Shown one piece after another: positions 31,518 through 43,900 of a stretch of DNA of 64,000 nucleotides. Origin of the DNA: Rhizophagus irregularis (lineage: Eukaryota > Glomeromycota > Glomeromycetes > Glomerales > Glomeraceae); contig NC_089430.1 in NCBI RefSeq assembly GCF_026210795.1, positions 2,294,001 through 2,358,000 of the forward strand, read 5' to 3'. A program made the translations under genes and the position numbers. Within the stretch, counting starts at the first letter, position 1; every line of letters starts with the position of its first letter. The notes under the pieces are model-generated. The model did no database searches, had not been told where the DNA came from, and saw only the letters and a list, made by a program, of their open reading frames with translations.

Positions 31518-34500
31518 ATGTCAGACAATTTTAATTTTGATACATTTGTTCGCAACCCTCCCAACCCTGTAGATACTTATAATTTTTCAGAACACGAATC
31601 TTTATTTACTACTTTAAATTTTTCTCCTATCCTCAATTCTTTTAATATTTCTTCCTTTAATGTTAATGGCCTTCGCCATAACAGTCAAATCAAAATTGAT
31701 CAAATTTCTAATTTTTTCAATCTTAAACATATTTCTTTTGGTGGTATTGTAGATACTCATTTATCCCCTAAACAAATTCACTTTCTATCTAAACGCCTTC
31801 CTAATTATACTGTCTTTTCATCTGATATAGATAACACCAGATTAGTTAAATCCACTGGTGGCGTTTCCCTTTTTATTGAAAAATCCCTTGCTTCCCATGT
31901 ACAAGATTTTGTTTCACATTCCTCGCGTATTCTATCTGTTGATCTTTATTTTAAAGGCAACGTTAAACTACGCATTTTTGTTATCTACATTCCCCCTATT
32001 TCTGATTCTAAATTACGATCAGAAACTATCGACCTTCTTCTTCAATTATTGGTGCAAACTAAACAACAAAATTTTTATCATGCCATTTGTGGCGATTTTA
32101 ATATGCACTTAGATACCTATTACCCTATTTATTTTAACCGCCCTTCAGTTGCTTCTCAACGAACTTATCGTTTGCTACATCATCTTTTATCTCATGGCTA
32201 TGAAGAAACTATTCCTGTTAACGCTTCTGATTCCTTAGGCACCTTTCATCGTGATGACCAAATCACTCGTATAGACTATGTTTGGTCTTGCCCCATGCTT
32301 AAAGGCTTTGCTCTTACTTCTTACATATTTGACGCCCAAGATACCTGCTCTTCTGACCATAATCCTATCATCACGTACTTTGATGATTCACTCTTGGTTG
32401 CGTCCATCAAGGTTGCTCGTGCTAAACAACTCCAACGTCGAACTCGCCGCATATTTAAATTTGATTCAGTCACTACTCAACAATGGGAATCCTTTTCTGC
32501 TCACGCTGACTCCCTATGCGACGTTCCTCCTTCAACCTTTTCTACATGGCATATCAACCAACAATGCGAATATTTACATTCCCGTATTGTGAAAGCTGCT
32601 AATGCTTCTCTTCCCTCTGTCACGATTGGTAATCAACATACACCTACGATGCCCAAGGATTTGGAAGCTTTAACTCAACACTATCGTTTCCTCAGCCGTC
32701 TTTTGCATTCGATACGTTTATTACGAAAATATCCTTCTACCTATTATACTAGATATGAACGTACTTGGTCCACTCATTTCATTAGACTTCAAAATATTTT
32801 TCATCTTTATAAGAAGGTTATTCCTTCTCCCCCTATTTTACCTACTTCCTTGTCCACATGTAGGCAAGACGGTTTTAATTCTTTATTAGACTCTTTAAAG
32901 ACTATTTCCAATGCCCTCCATGGCCTCCTTCTTCTTAAAGAAAAAGATTTTCAAGATTCTTCCATTCGTGCTAAATTGGATGATCGGGACAACAATTTTG
33001 AAACTGATATCTCCTCATTTATTGATTCTGCTCTTTCAAGGACTCGACGTCGTATTACCTTGGATCGTGTCTTTATCGACCACCCTACACAACCAAAATT
33101 ATTAACGGACCCACATGATATTGATGACGCTGTTATCAACCATTTCCAAAATTCCGTTCCTATAAAATCATCTCCTCCAGATAACATTTCAGCTCTTCCT
33201 GAAAGATGGTCTTCTGCTTATCACCCTATGGACGATGTGGATTCTTCTATTTATAATTCTTTATTAAATCCTCCTACTCTAGAAGAATGGTTGTCTACGG
33301 TCTCTTCTATGCCTAATGACAAAGCTCCTGGTCCTTCCATGATTACCTATGAGATGCTTAAACGTCTGGGTTCCACCGCTTCAGCTTTGGTTCTAATCTT
33401 GGTCCAATCATGCTTTCACACTGCAGATATTCCTGATTTATGGCGGGAAGCTATGGTCTTCCCTATTCCTAAACCTCACGAATGGAAATGTCAACTCAAG
33501 AATACCAGACCTATTACTCTCCTTGAAGTAATTAGGAAATCTTTGGTCAAACTTTTTTATAACCGTCTCGCTTCCATTTTGGCTTCAAATGAAGTTCTCA
33601 AAGGAGGTAACTTCGCCGGTCTCCCTGGTGGTTCTTGTCGCGATCCTATTGTCGTACTTGAATCTATTATCCATGATGCTCATGTCAACAAATCACCGCT
33701 TTGGATCCTTTCACAAGATATTTCAAAGGCTTTTGACTCGGTTGATCTCAAGATGTTGCGTTTTGCTTTAGAACGCATTAAACTCCCTGCTTCCGCTACC
33801 AAGTTTATCCTGTCCCTATTTATGAAACGCTCTAATCGCGTTTTTACTGCTCATGGAACTACTCCTTCATACCGCGTTCGCATTGGTATAGATTAAGGCG
33901 AAGTTATCTCTCCTTTACTTTGGGTCATATATATATACCCTTTATTGACTGTTCTTAAGAATGAAATGATGGATCCATATATACTTCATGCTCCTTCTTT
34001 GTCTAATTCCTTGGCTGAGACTAATTCAGGTGGACTACGAATCAACAATTTGGTCTTTATGGACGATTCTACTTTAATTTCGTCCTCCAAATCTGGAATG
34101 GAATCAATGCTCTCTATTACGGAAGAGTTTTATCAAATTAATAATACTTCCGCTAATCACAACAAATATGTTTTAATTACTAATTCGTTGCCCCCCACTT
34201 CAGCTCTTTCACCTTCTCCAGTCGTGTTTGACTTGCAATTATCTGGACTGAACAAAGTTCCTTTCATCTCTATTGTGCCTATCTCCATGAATAGCTCTTT
34301 CCGCTTCCTGGGCGTCTGGTTCAATGTCGCTGGTTCCCGCGACTTTGTCAAGAAACAAGTTGCTCGTGAATGCAATTCTTTCGCGGCTATTGTTCGCCCT
34401 GCTAAATTATCTGCAAAACAAGTTGTTTACCTACACAATACCGTCCTTATTCCGAAATTGGAATATCGTATGCAAGTCACTCACCTCTCCGAATCTGAAT

Positions 34501-37139
34501 GCGCCTCGGCAACCAGCTGTATCCGTTCCTTGGTTAAACATAAGGCCAATTTTTCACGTATACTTCCTGACTCTATTTTGTTTTTGTCTCAAGGCCTGGG
34601 ATTAATCAATTTATTTTTTCACCAGTCACAAACACATTTAATTAATTTATTTTTGTTAGCTAATTCTTCTTCTTTTTTTATGAAAAATTTATTTTTATAT
34701 AGATTACGTTTAATTCAATTTTCTTTTTTGATTCCTATTTCCCCATTGTTAGTTATAGATTGGACTATATGGTCTAAACTTTTTGCTTTTAAACAGGACT
34801 ATATCGCATGCACTATTGCTCTCCTAACCACCACTCCTTTCAAGTTGTTGCGTTCACGTCTTTCAACTTTGCCTGACCTTACTATATCTGATGGTCATAC
34901 GCCTTTATTCGACGTTATGACTCCAAAAATTTTTATTTCTTATTTCCGACGTCTTAGAAGTTTGCGACTTTATTACCTATCTCAATTCATCACGCCTCAA
35001 GGAACCCATATGATCACTTGGAATGTTTATTTATCCAATTTATCAAGTAGAAAAGGTCATCGCGTCCTCCCGCATAAATGGTTCAACGACATTCACCAAT
35101 GCGTCACTATTCCAAATTCCAATTCTCTACTCTTGGATCAATTCTCCTCTGATGCTATTCCTTCAAACATTGACTTGGTTCCAGCTTTTGGTTCCTCTAG
35201 AAAATCTATGAAATGGATCGTAACTTTGGATGAAGATGGCTCTCCTCTTTTTGGAAAACAACTTAGCAAGCAACAATATTATTGCAAGATTGTCCATTGG
35301 ACCTCTGATTGTGTGACTCGACCTAATGATGTTATCACGCTCACTCATTGTCCTGGTTGTTCTAAACATGTACCGGTTACCCATACTAAAAGCAATCCAA
35401 CAGATGTTACTCCTTTATGTATTATCCCAAAACTCTCTCCTCTTAGATCTTTACTTCTCCCAACAACGCAGGAGCGTATTAGACATGACACCACCAATAT
35501 TACTTCTCCTTTTACTTGGGCGGACCTTGACGCAACTGTAAGATCCTATTATGGTCGTTTGGACATTCAACCTAATTTTTCACAAGATGCTGTGGCTACT
35601 CTCCCTTCTCCTTCTCCTTCTCCCCTTTTGGGTTCGGCTGCCCCTCTAGCTTTTGCTGCCTCACCGTTAGCGACTCCTCCTGATAACCACTATTGTTTTT
35701 ATACCGATGGTTCTTTAATTAACCTTGGCACTCCTGATGTTTCTATGGGTTGGTCTTGGGTTCAAGTCCTTGATGGCGCTGGCTTTTTCCAATCTGTCGC
35801 TGCTCACGCTCATGGAATTATTCACAATTGGCCTTCTTCTACAAGGGCTGAAATTGCCGCTATACATGCTGCTCTTACAGTCACTCCTCCCTCTTCAACG
35901 GTCACTATTCATACTAACTCTCAATCTGCCATAGACGGTCTTCGTCTATGTGCTACGTTTTCTTATTCCAATAGTAGGCTTTATTACAAGACCACCAATT
36001 TTGAACTTTGGGCTATTATTGAACGTCTCATTTCATCCAAATCTTTATCCGTCACAGCCGTTAAAGTGAAAGGTCACTCTGGTAATTTCTACAATGACTA
36101 CGCGGACTCATTAGCCAATTCTGCGCATACTTCCTCTTCAGCAATTCTTCTTTCTGATCTGGATCAAGTATCTCCTCACGATTTCGTATTAAATTATGAT
36201 GATGTTTTATGCGAATCTAACCCACGACGCCTATTCAAGCAATATTCGCAAATGCTGTGGATGCATAGATTAACACGTTTATCGCGTTTTAACTTTACTA
36301 TTACTTTATCTTCCATTCCAGACTTCGTAATCGATTGGGATCTTATCTGGTTCACGTTAAATGCTGAACCTCAGCATGATGCTTCTTTTACTCGTGCTCA
36401 TGCTTCCTCTCATCGAACCTTCAAATTTAAACTTTTTTTGGAAGATTTACCTACCTTGGAACATCTTAAAAGAATCCGCCCGGACTTGTATATCGACATT
36501 TTATTATGTCGTTCATGCCTCGACTCCAAGGAAGATTTCATGCACTTATTTATGTGCAAATGTAGACGAATCGCTATGGAACAGATTCTCCTCTCCTACC
36601 AACATCACTTTATTAACAAACTTCAAGAAGCTGGTGATCTTGTCATCAAAGATCCGTCTCTAATTATTAACAAATTTAAATCTCTTCCTTGTTGGTCCTT
36701 TTCCTCTTCAAATTGGACTTCATATTGCCTTGTCCGTGGCTGCCTTCCGAAATCCTTTGTCGCATTTTTTGAAGAACTTTCTATTCCACGAAATTCCGCG
36801 ATGAAGGTTATCTCTGCTATCCACAATCACTCTATCCAAAAGATCAGAAAACGAATTTGGCTACCGCGCTCCTATGATAAATCAAAATGGGAAGACGCGA
36901 TGAATATTACTCATAAACTCAAACTTTCTCGGCCTTCAAATTTGCCAAAGTCCACATACTTACCTTTCTCAACTTTACCTCCTCCGACCCTTTCCGACGC
37001 CGCACGTGACTCCGACGTTGATCATTTAAAGAACTCGATGAAATATGGTTTGCCTTGGTTTAATCACTATTCGGGTTTTATGGGTCGTCTAACGGTGCAA
37101 CTTACTAATAGCTTTAGCAGGGTGGTGTGTCTATTTTAA
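31518..37139 (+). pseudogene. LINE ORF2 polyprotein, copy 2 (one nonsense; RNase H Asp lost)
   Basis: 1874 codons including the stop, in one frame throughout. A Gln codon within RT motif B (GIDQGE) is TAA at 33894-33896, which cuts the protein before the FMDDS box. In the RNase H domain the catalytic Asp of HTDSQSA is Asn (35916-35918), and an Asp downstream of motif B is Tyr near 33937. So both the RT-RNase H link and the RNase H active site are damaged. The endonuclease is intact. Confidence 0.9.
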
Positions 37140-37432
37140 CAATGGGCGCATTGTTCGTTAGTTTGTTTGCATAGTTGCTTCTTCTTAGGTTGGAATATAT
37201 CTAGGCGGAGGATCAGGATAGTTTTAGTGTTATGCGATTTTTTCCTTTTTGAATTAATTTTATAGCTTTATTACTGTTTTGGAGACTATATAGTTTTGTT
37301 TTTAGTTAATTTTATTTTTCCTTTTTTGTACTTTGAAAATTTTATATTATTTTTGTAAGTTCGTTAAATAAATTTAATAAAGATAAAGGCTACTATGCCA
37401 TGTTTGCCTTGATAAGGACTGATGATGATGAT

Positions 37433-38702
37433 CGTACTTTCTCCTCCGTTGGGCTCTGCCCATTTTTTCCCATGAAGTTATGGATGAAAAATATGAGGAT
37501 TTTTTGCCTTGAGTGATAGTAAAAGGACTTTTCGATGTTATATGAAGTTATTACTGAGGTCTTTAGTTTTGCCTGAACTCCTTACGGCTTATATTGAGTT
37601 AGGACCGTTATCATGAGTCTTGGAGTTACCAATAATACTGTAAGATGGCAGTTCCATACGAACGTTCCCCTGGGCTTTCTGAAAGGTTGAAAAGTAGTGC
37701 GTCTTGGTTCCTACGCCTTTAAAGTCTAACTGGCCAAGTGGTTCGCAGGCCGGACCGGTATTTCTTGGAAGGAGCTCGACCAACGTATTTCTTGCTAGTT
37801 GATGTTGTTAACTGGGGAGTTAGTCTTCTAAAATAAGGAGACGGAGTTGAGGTGTATGTTTGGTGAATTTTACTCAGGTTTTTCTCATTGCACTTCGAGT
37901 TTTCCTGAGGTTTATGTCTTTATTTTTTGCTTTTTGTTTTTCTTGGTCACTTTTTTCGGTGTAACCTTATTTTCTTTGGAGGGTGGGGGGATACTGGAAA
38001 ATTTGATCGTCATGGTGGCTTGGTGTTACAATTTTCAAAATCGATCATCATTGGGGTAATAAGGGGGGTGACAGATTGGGTACCGCAGTTTTTGTAGTAT
38101 GCCGATCAAGGTGGTCACATGATGGACTATCATTGGATTGACTTATCTAGGTAGATCTTAGGTCGATGGATTGTTCGCAATGAGGTGGGTGTCCTCCGTT
38201 TGGGATCATTCGAAATGAGGTGGGTGTCCCTTCGGGGATTGCACGACACTAAAAAGTTCCCCATCGGCTGGACTGCACGACACTAAAAAGTTCCCGGAGG
38301 TCTTTGTGAAATAGGTTTGTTATCCATAGTATGTAGTCAAATAGGGGAAATTGAATTTTAGGCATTTTTGATAGTGCTAATGGTAGCTCGGAGGTTCTTT
38401 ACCGATTCTAGGAGTGGGTACGGCGCTGGATGGGTTACGTATAGCATAGTCGACTTTACTCATTTTGAGATATATTTGGGGGGAGTAGCCGTAGTTATTT
38501 ATATAGAGAGGGTGGGGTTTTTAATCTTAGCTTTTCTTATTTGTAATTTCGGAAGATTATTTGTTCTTTGTTTTTCTATTAGTTCTGCACTTGTTGCGGT
38601 ACTTTTTAGATCACTCTGTGTTTCTCTAAAGTTACTTCGGCATTAATTAATAAAATTCAAGCTCATGCTATGTTTACCTTGATAAGGACTGATGATGATA
38701 CT
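37433..38702 (+). mobile_element. Element X, first copy: non-autonomous element with a LINE-like 3' end
   Basis: 1.27 kb between LINE copies 2 and 3, found again from 63299. No conserved reading frame. The last 250 bp resemble the LINE 3' UTR (TTGAGATATATTTGGGGGG against TTGAAATATATTTAGGCGGG, then TAGTTAT/TAGTTTTA), and it ends in CTATGTTTACCTTGATAAGG plus ACTGATGATGAT, nearly the LINE tail. The body holds duplicated 20-nt-class units (ATTCGAAATGAGGTGGGTGTCC-like; TGCACGACACTAAAAAGTTCCC-like) and a TCCC-TTCG-GGGA hairpin (38227-38238). A tRNA-like A box (TGGCCAAGTGG) lies near 37731, without a clear B box. It is best read as a SINE-like passenger or a deleted LINE relative mobilised through the shared 3' end. 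Confidence 0.6.
38161..38305 (+). repeat. Internal duplications and UUCG hairpin in element X
   Basis: GAGGTGGGTGTCC occurs at about 38182 and 38217, and GCACGACACTAAAAAGTTCCC-type units at about 38241 and 38275. Between them TCCC/GGGA closes a TTCG tetraloop (38227-38238), a very stable RNA hairpin type. Confidence 0.6.
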
Positions 38703-38808
38703 GATAGATCTCTTACCGCCGATCTATTAACCAAAAATTTTCGGAAAAGAAAATTTTATATCTTCGTACTAACTACTCTTATATTTTACCCAACTCATAC
38801 CTTCTAAC

Positions 38809-40941
38809 ATGTCTAGAAACCTTGCTAGAAGAGGTGGCGGCAGTTATAATCCTAATAGTAATAAGGCTGCTCGTCAAGAAAAGAAAAATAATAAAAAACA
38901 ACTCTCTGACAACTCTGGTTCTGATAGTGATAATAATTCTCAAAAACGTTTCCGTATACTTACAAAAGACTCCATGGATGAAGACTATGAAGATTTCGTT
39001 GCCGACGCGCCGGCTGACGGTGGTTTAGTTGGTTCAACTTCGACCGCTATTCCTCAACAAAATAATTCCCGCAGCACTGCCCAAGAAAATACTCAAGCTT
39101 CTACCCCGAATATTTCTGCTGCGCCTACTGCGCCTGGCCAAGACGCGTCCTCTGAAGCTAACGCGTCTATTCATGCACCAAGAAACAAAGAAAACAACTC
39201 ATCCCCTAGCGCGTCCCCTAATATGGACGTAAATGATGGTACATCGCCCGATCAGGTTGTTGATCCCTCCCCCACCATTACCATTAATCGTCAAGATTTC
39301 CTGGCTGCAGCTGCGCCCAACTCCGCTCCCCAAACTTTAGAGAAACTTAAAACTAATAAGGCAATTATAGATGCCGTTAACAATTTATTTTTAGAAACTT
39401 ACGAATCATATACCGGTCGGGCTCGTATGACTGGTTCAGGGGACGCTAAGCGTCTCATCATACATTTTCATACTGCGGAGGCTCGTGATCTGTGTGTTGG
39501 AAGCATACACTCCGATTTTCCGGACCTACAATTCCACCTGTACAATCCCAAACAACTCCGGTCTGATGAAGACCTCCGTGCAATTCAAGTCACGGATATA
39601 CCGTTCTTTATTACTAAACCGCAACTCCAATCCTACTTCAAAAAATTCGGCAATCTCCTTGCCCTTCATCTCTACTCAAGGAAAGGTGCTAAGATGCAAC
39701 AAGCTCGCATTGTCTATGATCATGCTGATGCCATCTCCCGTTTCACTACTCAATGGGCAGTTTACTGCTTTTCCACCTGCTTACGTGTTACCCCATGCCA
39801 TTACTCTTTGGATCAAAAAGCTGCTCGTAGAGCATTTGTAGCTGTTCTCTCTGGACTTCCCGCTAATACCAAAGATATCCATCTCGCTCCTTTGGTCAAA
39901 GAACATGGAGCAAAAGCCATTAACATCCCCCTTTCCCTAAATTCTTATAAACCCAAACCTTGGGCTTATGTTACCTTCAACTCGCAAGAGACAATAGATG
40001 CCGCTATGGAGCAGACTATTGGTTTCCAAGGTCGTACTCTTCGATAGGGTACATCCAACGATTCGAAAGCTCTTTGCCACCGATGTGGTAAACTCGGTTG
40101 TGCTCCTACCTCCTGTCCGCTTAACCAACGCCGTGGTCATTCACGTACATGTGACCCTGTGGCTGCTCTTAAAGAACGCTTCAATATTGGCCAAAGGCCC
40201 GCCCAACAAAGAACGCCGCGCAATAATTCTCGTTCTCGATCTCGATCTAAATCTCGGGATCGTTCTGCTTCAGCTCAACGTTCTAATTCCAATTCCAATA
40301 GATCTAATAATAATAATTCCAATATTAATGCTAAGCCCTCCTCCTCCTCTGGCTCAGCTAACTCCTCTTTAACTGCTCATGGACGTACACCTTCCAACAA
40401 CCGTAAAGGCAAAGATAGATCTGTTTCCTTTTCGTCCAATGCTCGTGCTCCACTCCCGGATCCGAATTCTCCTAATGCTCTTGAGGCTGCCCTTAAGATT
40501 CTTAATGTTTTAAAGAATCTTCAACAAGATGTTGCTCGAGTGGAATCCCGCATTTCAAATCTTGAACTTAACAATCAACGGCTATCTGCTATTGAAGCCC
40601 ATTTAGGCATCAATCCTCCCTCTGCACCTGTCGTTAATACTGAACCTGATCGAATGGAAGAAGACCCTCCTGAAACCACTGGCACCTTAATCCAGCATCC
40701 CAATGCTCCTTTATCTGCTGGTTCAATGAAATCCTCTTTCTCTGCATCTACATCCAACAAAGCCCCACACTCTGCTTCCGCATTCACTTCTAACCCTTCC
40801 CCGCAAGACGAATTGAACTCCGTTATTCAAGATCAAAAAGTGATTAAAGATACTTTACAATCGCTCACTGGTTCCATCCAAGGTTTTATTGCTTCTCTTG
40901 GTGGTTCTCCCTCCGATCGAGCTTCAGCTCCTTCGCAATAA
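38809..40941 (+). pseudogene. LINE ORF1, copy 3 (one nonsense)
   Basis: The frame is continuous, but the Trp codon after GRTLR, just before the zinc knuckle, is TAG at 40045-40047. A product ending here keeps both RRM-like folds and loses the knuckle, RS stretch and C-terminal helices. An Arg-to-Cys change follows the knuckle near 40149. Confidence 0.88.
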
Positions 40942-40988
40942 CTGATTTCTCACCTCCTTTCCCCGTACTTTATTATCATAGTGTTCTA

Positions 40989-43900
40989 ATGTCTGACAAT
41001 TTTAATTATGATACGTTTGTTCGAAACCCACCCAATCCTGTAGATACTTATAATTTTTCAGAACATGAATCTTTATTTACTACATTAAATTCCCCCCTAT
41101 CCCCAATTCCTTTAATATTTCATCCTTTAATATTAATGGCCTTCGACATAATAGCCAAGTTAAAATTGAACAAATTTCCAACTTTTTCAACCTTAAACAT
41201 ATTTCCTTTGGTGGTATCGTAGATACCCATTTATCCCCTAAACGACTTCATTTTCTCTCTAAACGCCTTCCTAATTATACTGTCTTTTCATCTGATATAG
41301 ATAAAACCAAACAAGTCAAATCTACTGGTGGCGTTTCCCTTTTTATTGAAAAATCTCTTGCTTCCCATGTACAAGATTTTGTTTCACATTCTTCACGTAT
41401 TTTATCTGTTGACCTCTATTTTAAAGGCAACGTTAAATTGCGTATTTTTGTTATTTACATCCCCCCTATTTCTGATTCTAAATTACGATCTGAAACTATT
41501 GATCTCCTTTTACAATTATTAGTGCAAACTAAACAACAAAATTTTTATCACGCCATTTGTGGCGATTTCAATATGCATTTAGATGCCTATTATCCTATTT
41601 ATTTTAACCGCCCTTCTGTTGCTTCCCAACGAACTTATCGTTTGCTACATCATCTTTTATCTCATGGATATGAAGAAACTATTCCTGTTAACGCTTCTGA
41701 TTCCTTAGGCACTTTTCACCGTGACGATCAAGTTACTCGTATAGACTATGTTTGGTCTTGTCCAATGCTTAAAAGCTTTGCTCTCACCTCCTATATATTT
41801 GACGCCCAAGACACCTGCTCTTCTGATCATAATCCCATCATCGCTTATTTCGATGATTCACTCTTGTTTGCGTCTATCAAGGTTGCTCGCGCTAAACAAC
41901 TTCAACGTCGAACTCGCCGCATATTCAAATTTGATTCAGTGACTGATCAACAATGGGAATTCTTCTCTACTCATACTGACTCTTTATGCGGCGTACCGCC
42001 ATCAACCTTCTCAACATGGCATATTAATCAACAATGCGAATATTTACATTCTCGTATATTGAAAGCTGCTAATGCTTCCCTTCCATCTGTTATAGTTGGT
42101 AATCAGCATACACCCACGATGCCCAAGGATTTGGAAGCCTTAACTCAACATTATCGTTTCCTCAGCCGTCTTTTGCATTCGATACGTTTATTGCGAAAAT
42201 ATCCTTCTACTTATTATAATAGATATGAACGTACTTGGTCCACCCATTTCATTAGACTTCAAAATATTCTACATCTTTATAAGAAGGTTATTCCTTCTCC
42301 CCCTATTTTGCCTATTTGCCGTTTTTTATCCATTTGTAGGCAAGACGATTTTAAATTTCTATTAGACTCATTAAAGCTTATTTCTAGTGCCCTTTATGGC
42401 TTCCTTCTCCTTAAAGAAAAAGATTTTCAAGATTCTTCCATTCGTGCTAAATTGGATGATAGGGATAACAATTTTGCAACTGACATCTCTTCATTTATTG
42501 ATTCTGCTCTTTCAAGAACTCGACGTCGTATTACCTTGGATCGTGTGTTTATCGACTACCCTACACATCCAAAATTATTGACAGATCCGCATGATATTGA
42601 CGACGCTGTTATCGACCACTTCCAGAATTCCGTACCTATTAAATCATCTCCTCCAGATACCATTTCAACTCTTCCTGAAAGATGGTCTTCTGCTTATCAC
42701 CCTATGGACGATGTGGATTCTTCAATTTACAATTCTTTATTGGATCCTCCTACTCTCGAAGAGTGGTTGTCTACGGTCTCTTCAATGCCTAATGACAAAG
42801 CTCCTGGTCCTTCCATGATTACTTATGAGATGCTTAAGCATCTGGGTTCAAACGCTTCTGCTTTGGTTTTAATCCTTGTCCAATCATGTCTTCGTACCGC
42901 AGATATTCCTGATTTATGGCGCCAGGCTATGGTCTTTCCTATCCCTAAACTTCACGAATGGAAATGTCAACTAAAGAATACAAGACCTATTACTCTGCTC
43001 GAAGTAATTAGAAAATCTTTGGTCAAACTTTTTTATAATCGTCTCGCTTCCATTTTGGCTTCAAATGAAGTTCTCAAAGGAGGTAACTTCACCGGTCTTC
43101 CAGGTGGTTCTTGTCGCGACCCTATTGTCATTCTGGAATCTATTATCCATGATGCTCATGTCAACAAATCGCCGCTTTGGATCCTTTCGCAAGATATTTC
43201 AAAGGCTTTCGACTCGGTTGATCTCAAGATGTTGCGTTTCGCTCTAGATCGCATTAAACTTCCTGCTTCTGCTACCAAGTTTATTTTATCCCTCTTCATG
43301 AAACGCTCTAATCGCATTTTTACTGCTCATGGAACTACTCCTTCTTACCGTGTTCGCATTGGTATAGATCAAGGCGAAGTTATCTCTCCTTTACTCTGGG
43401 TCATATATATAGACCCTTTATTGACTGTTCTCAAAAAAGAAATGATGGATCCATATACGCTTCATGCTCCCTCTTTAATCAATCCTTCGGCTCAGACTAA
43501 TTCAGATGGATTACGTATCAATAATTTGGTCTTTATGGATGACTCTACTTTAATTTCGTCATCCAAATCTGGAATGGAATCAATGCTTTCTATTACGGAA
43601 GAATTTTATCAAATCAATAATACTTCCGCTAATCACAACAAATATGTTTTAATTACTAATTTGTTGCCTCCCACTTCAGTTTCTTCGCCTTCTCCAGTCG
43701 TGTTTGACTTGCAATTATCTGGACTGAACAAAGTTCCTTCCATTTCTATTGTGCCTATTTCCATGAATAGTTCTTTCTGCTTCCTGGGCGTCTGGTTCAA
43801 TGTCGCTGGATCTCGCGATTTTGTCAGGAAACAAGTTGCTCGTGAATGCAATTCCTTTGCTGCTACCGTTCGCCCTGCCAGATTATCTGCTAAACAAGTA

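Larger units (their letters stand above)
29221..37432 (+). mobile_element. LINE copy 2
   Basis: About 8.2 kb, directly abutting the tail of copy 1. ORF1 is open and ORF2 has a single nonsense mutation, the smallest number of lesions of the five. The 3' UTR is of the subtype shared with copy 3 (GGTTGGAATATATCTAGG). Tail TTGATAAGGACTGAT then (GAT)n, followed by element X. Confidence 0.92.

Noticed and set aside
37847-38059. Short reading frame in element X, present again at 63715
   Set aside because: The C-termini differ because of indels between the two X copies, and the composition is that of T-rich noncoding DNA.
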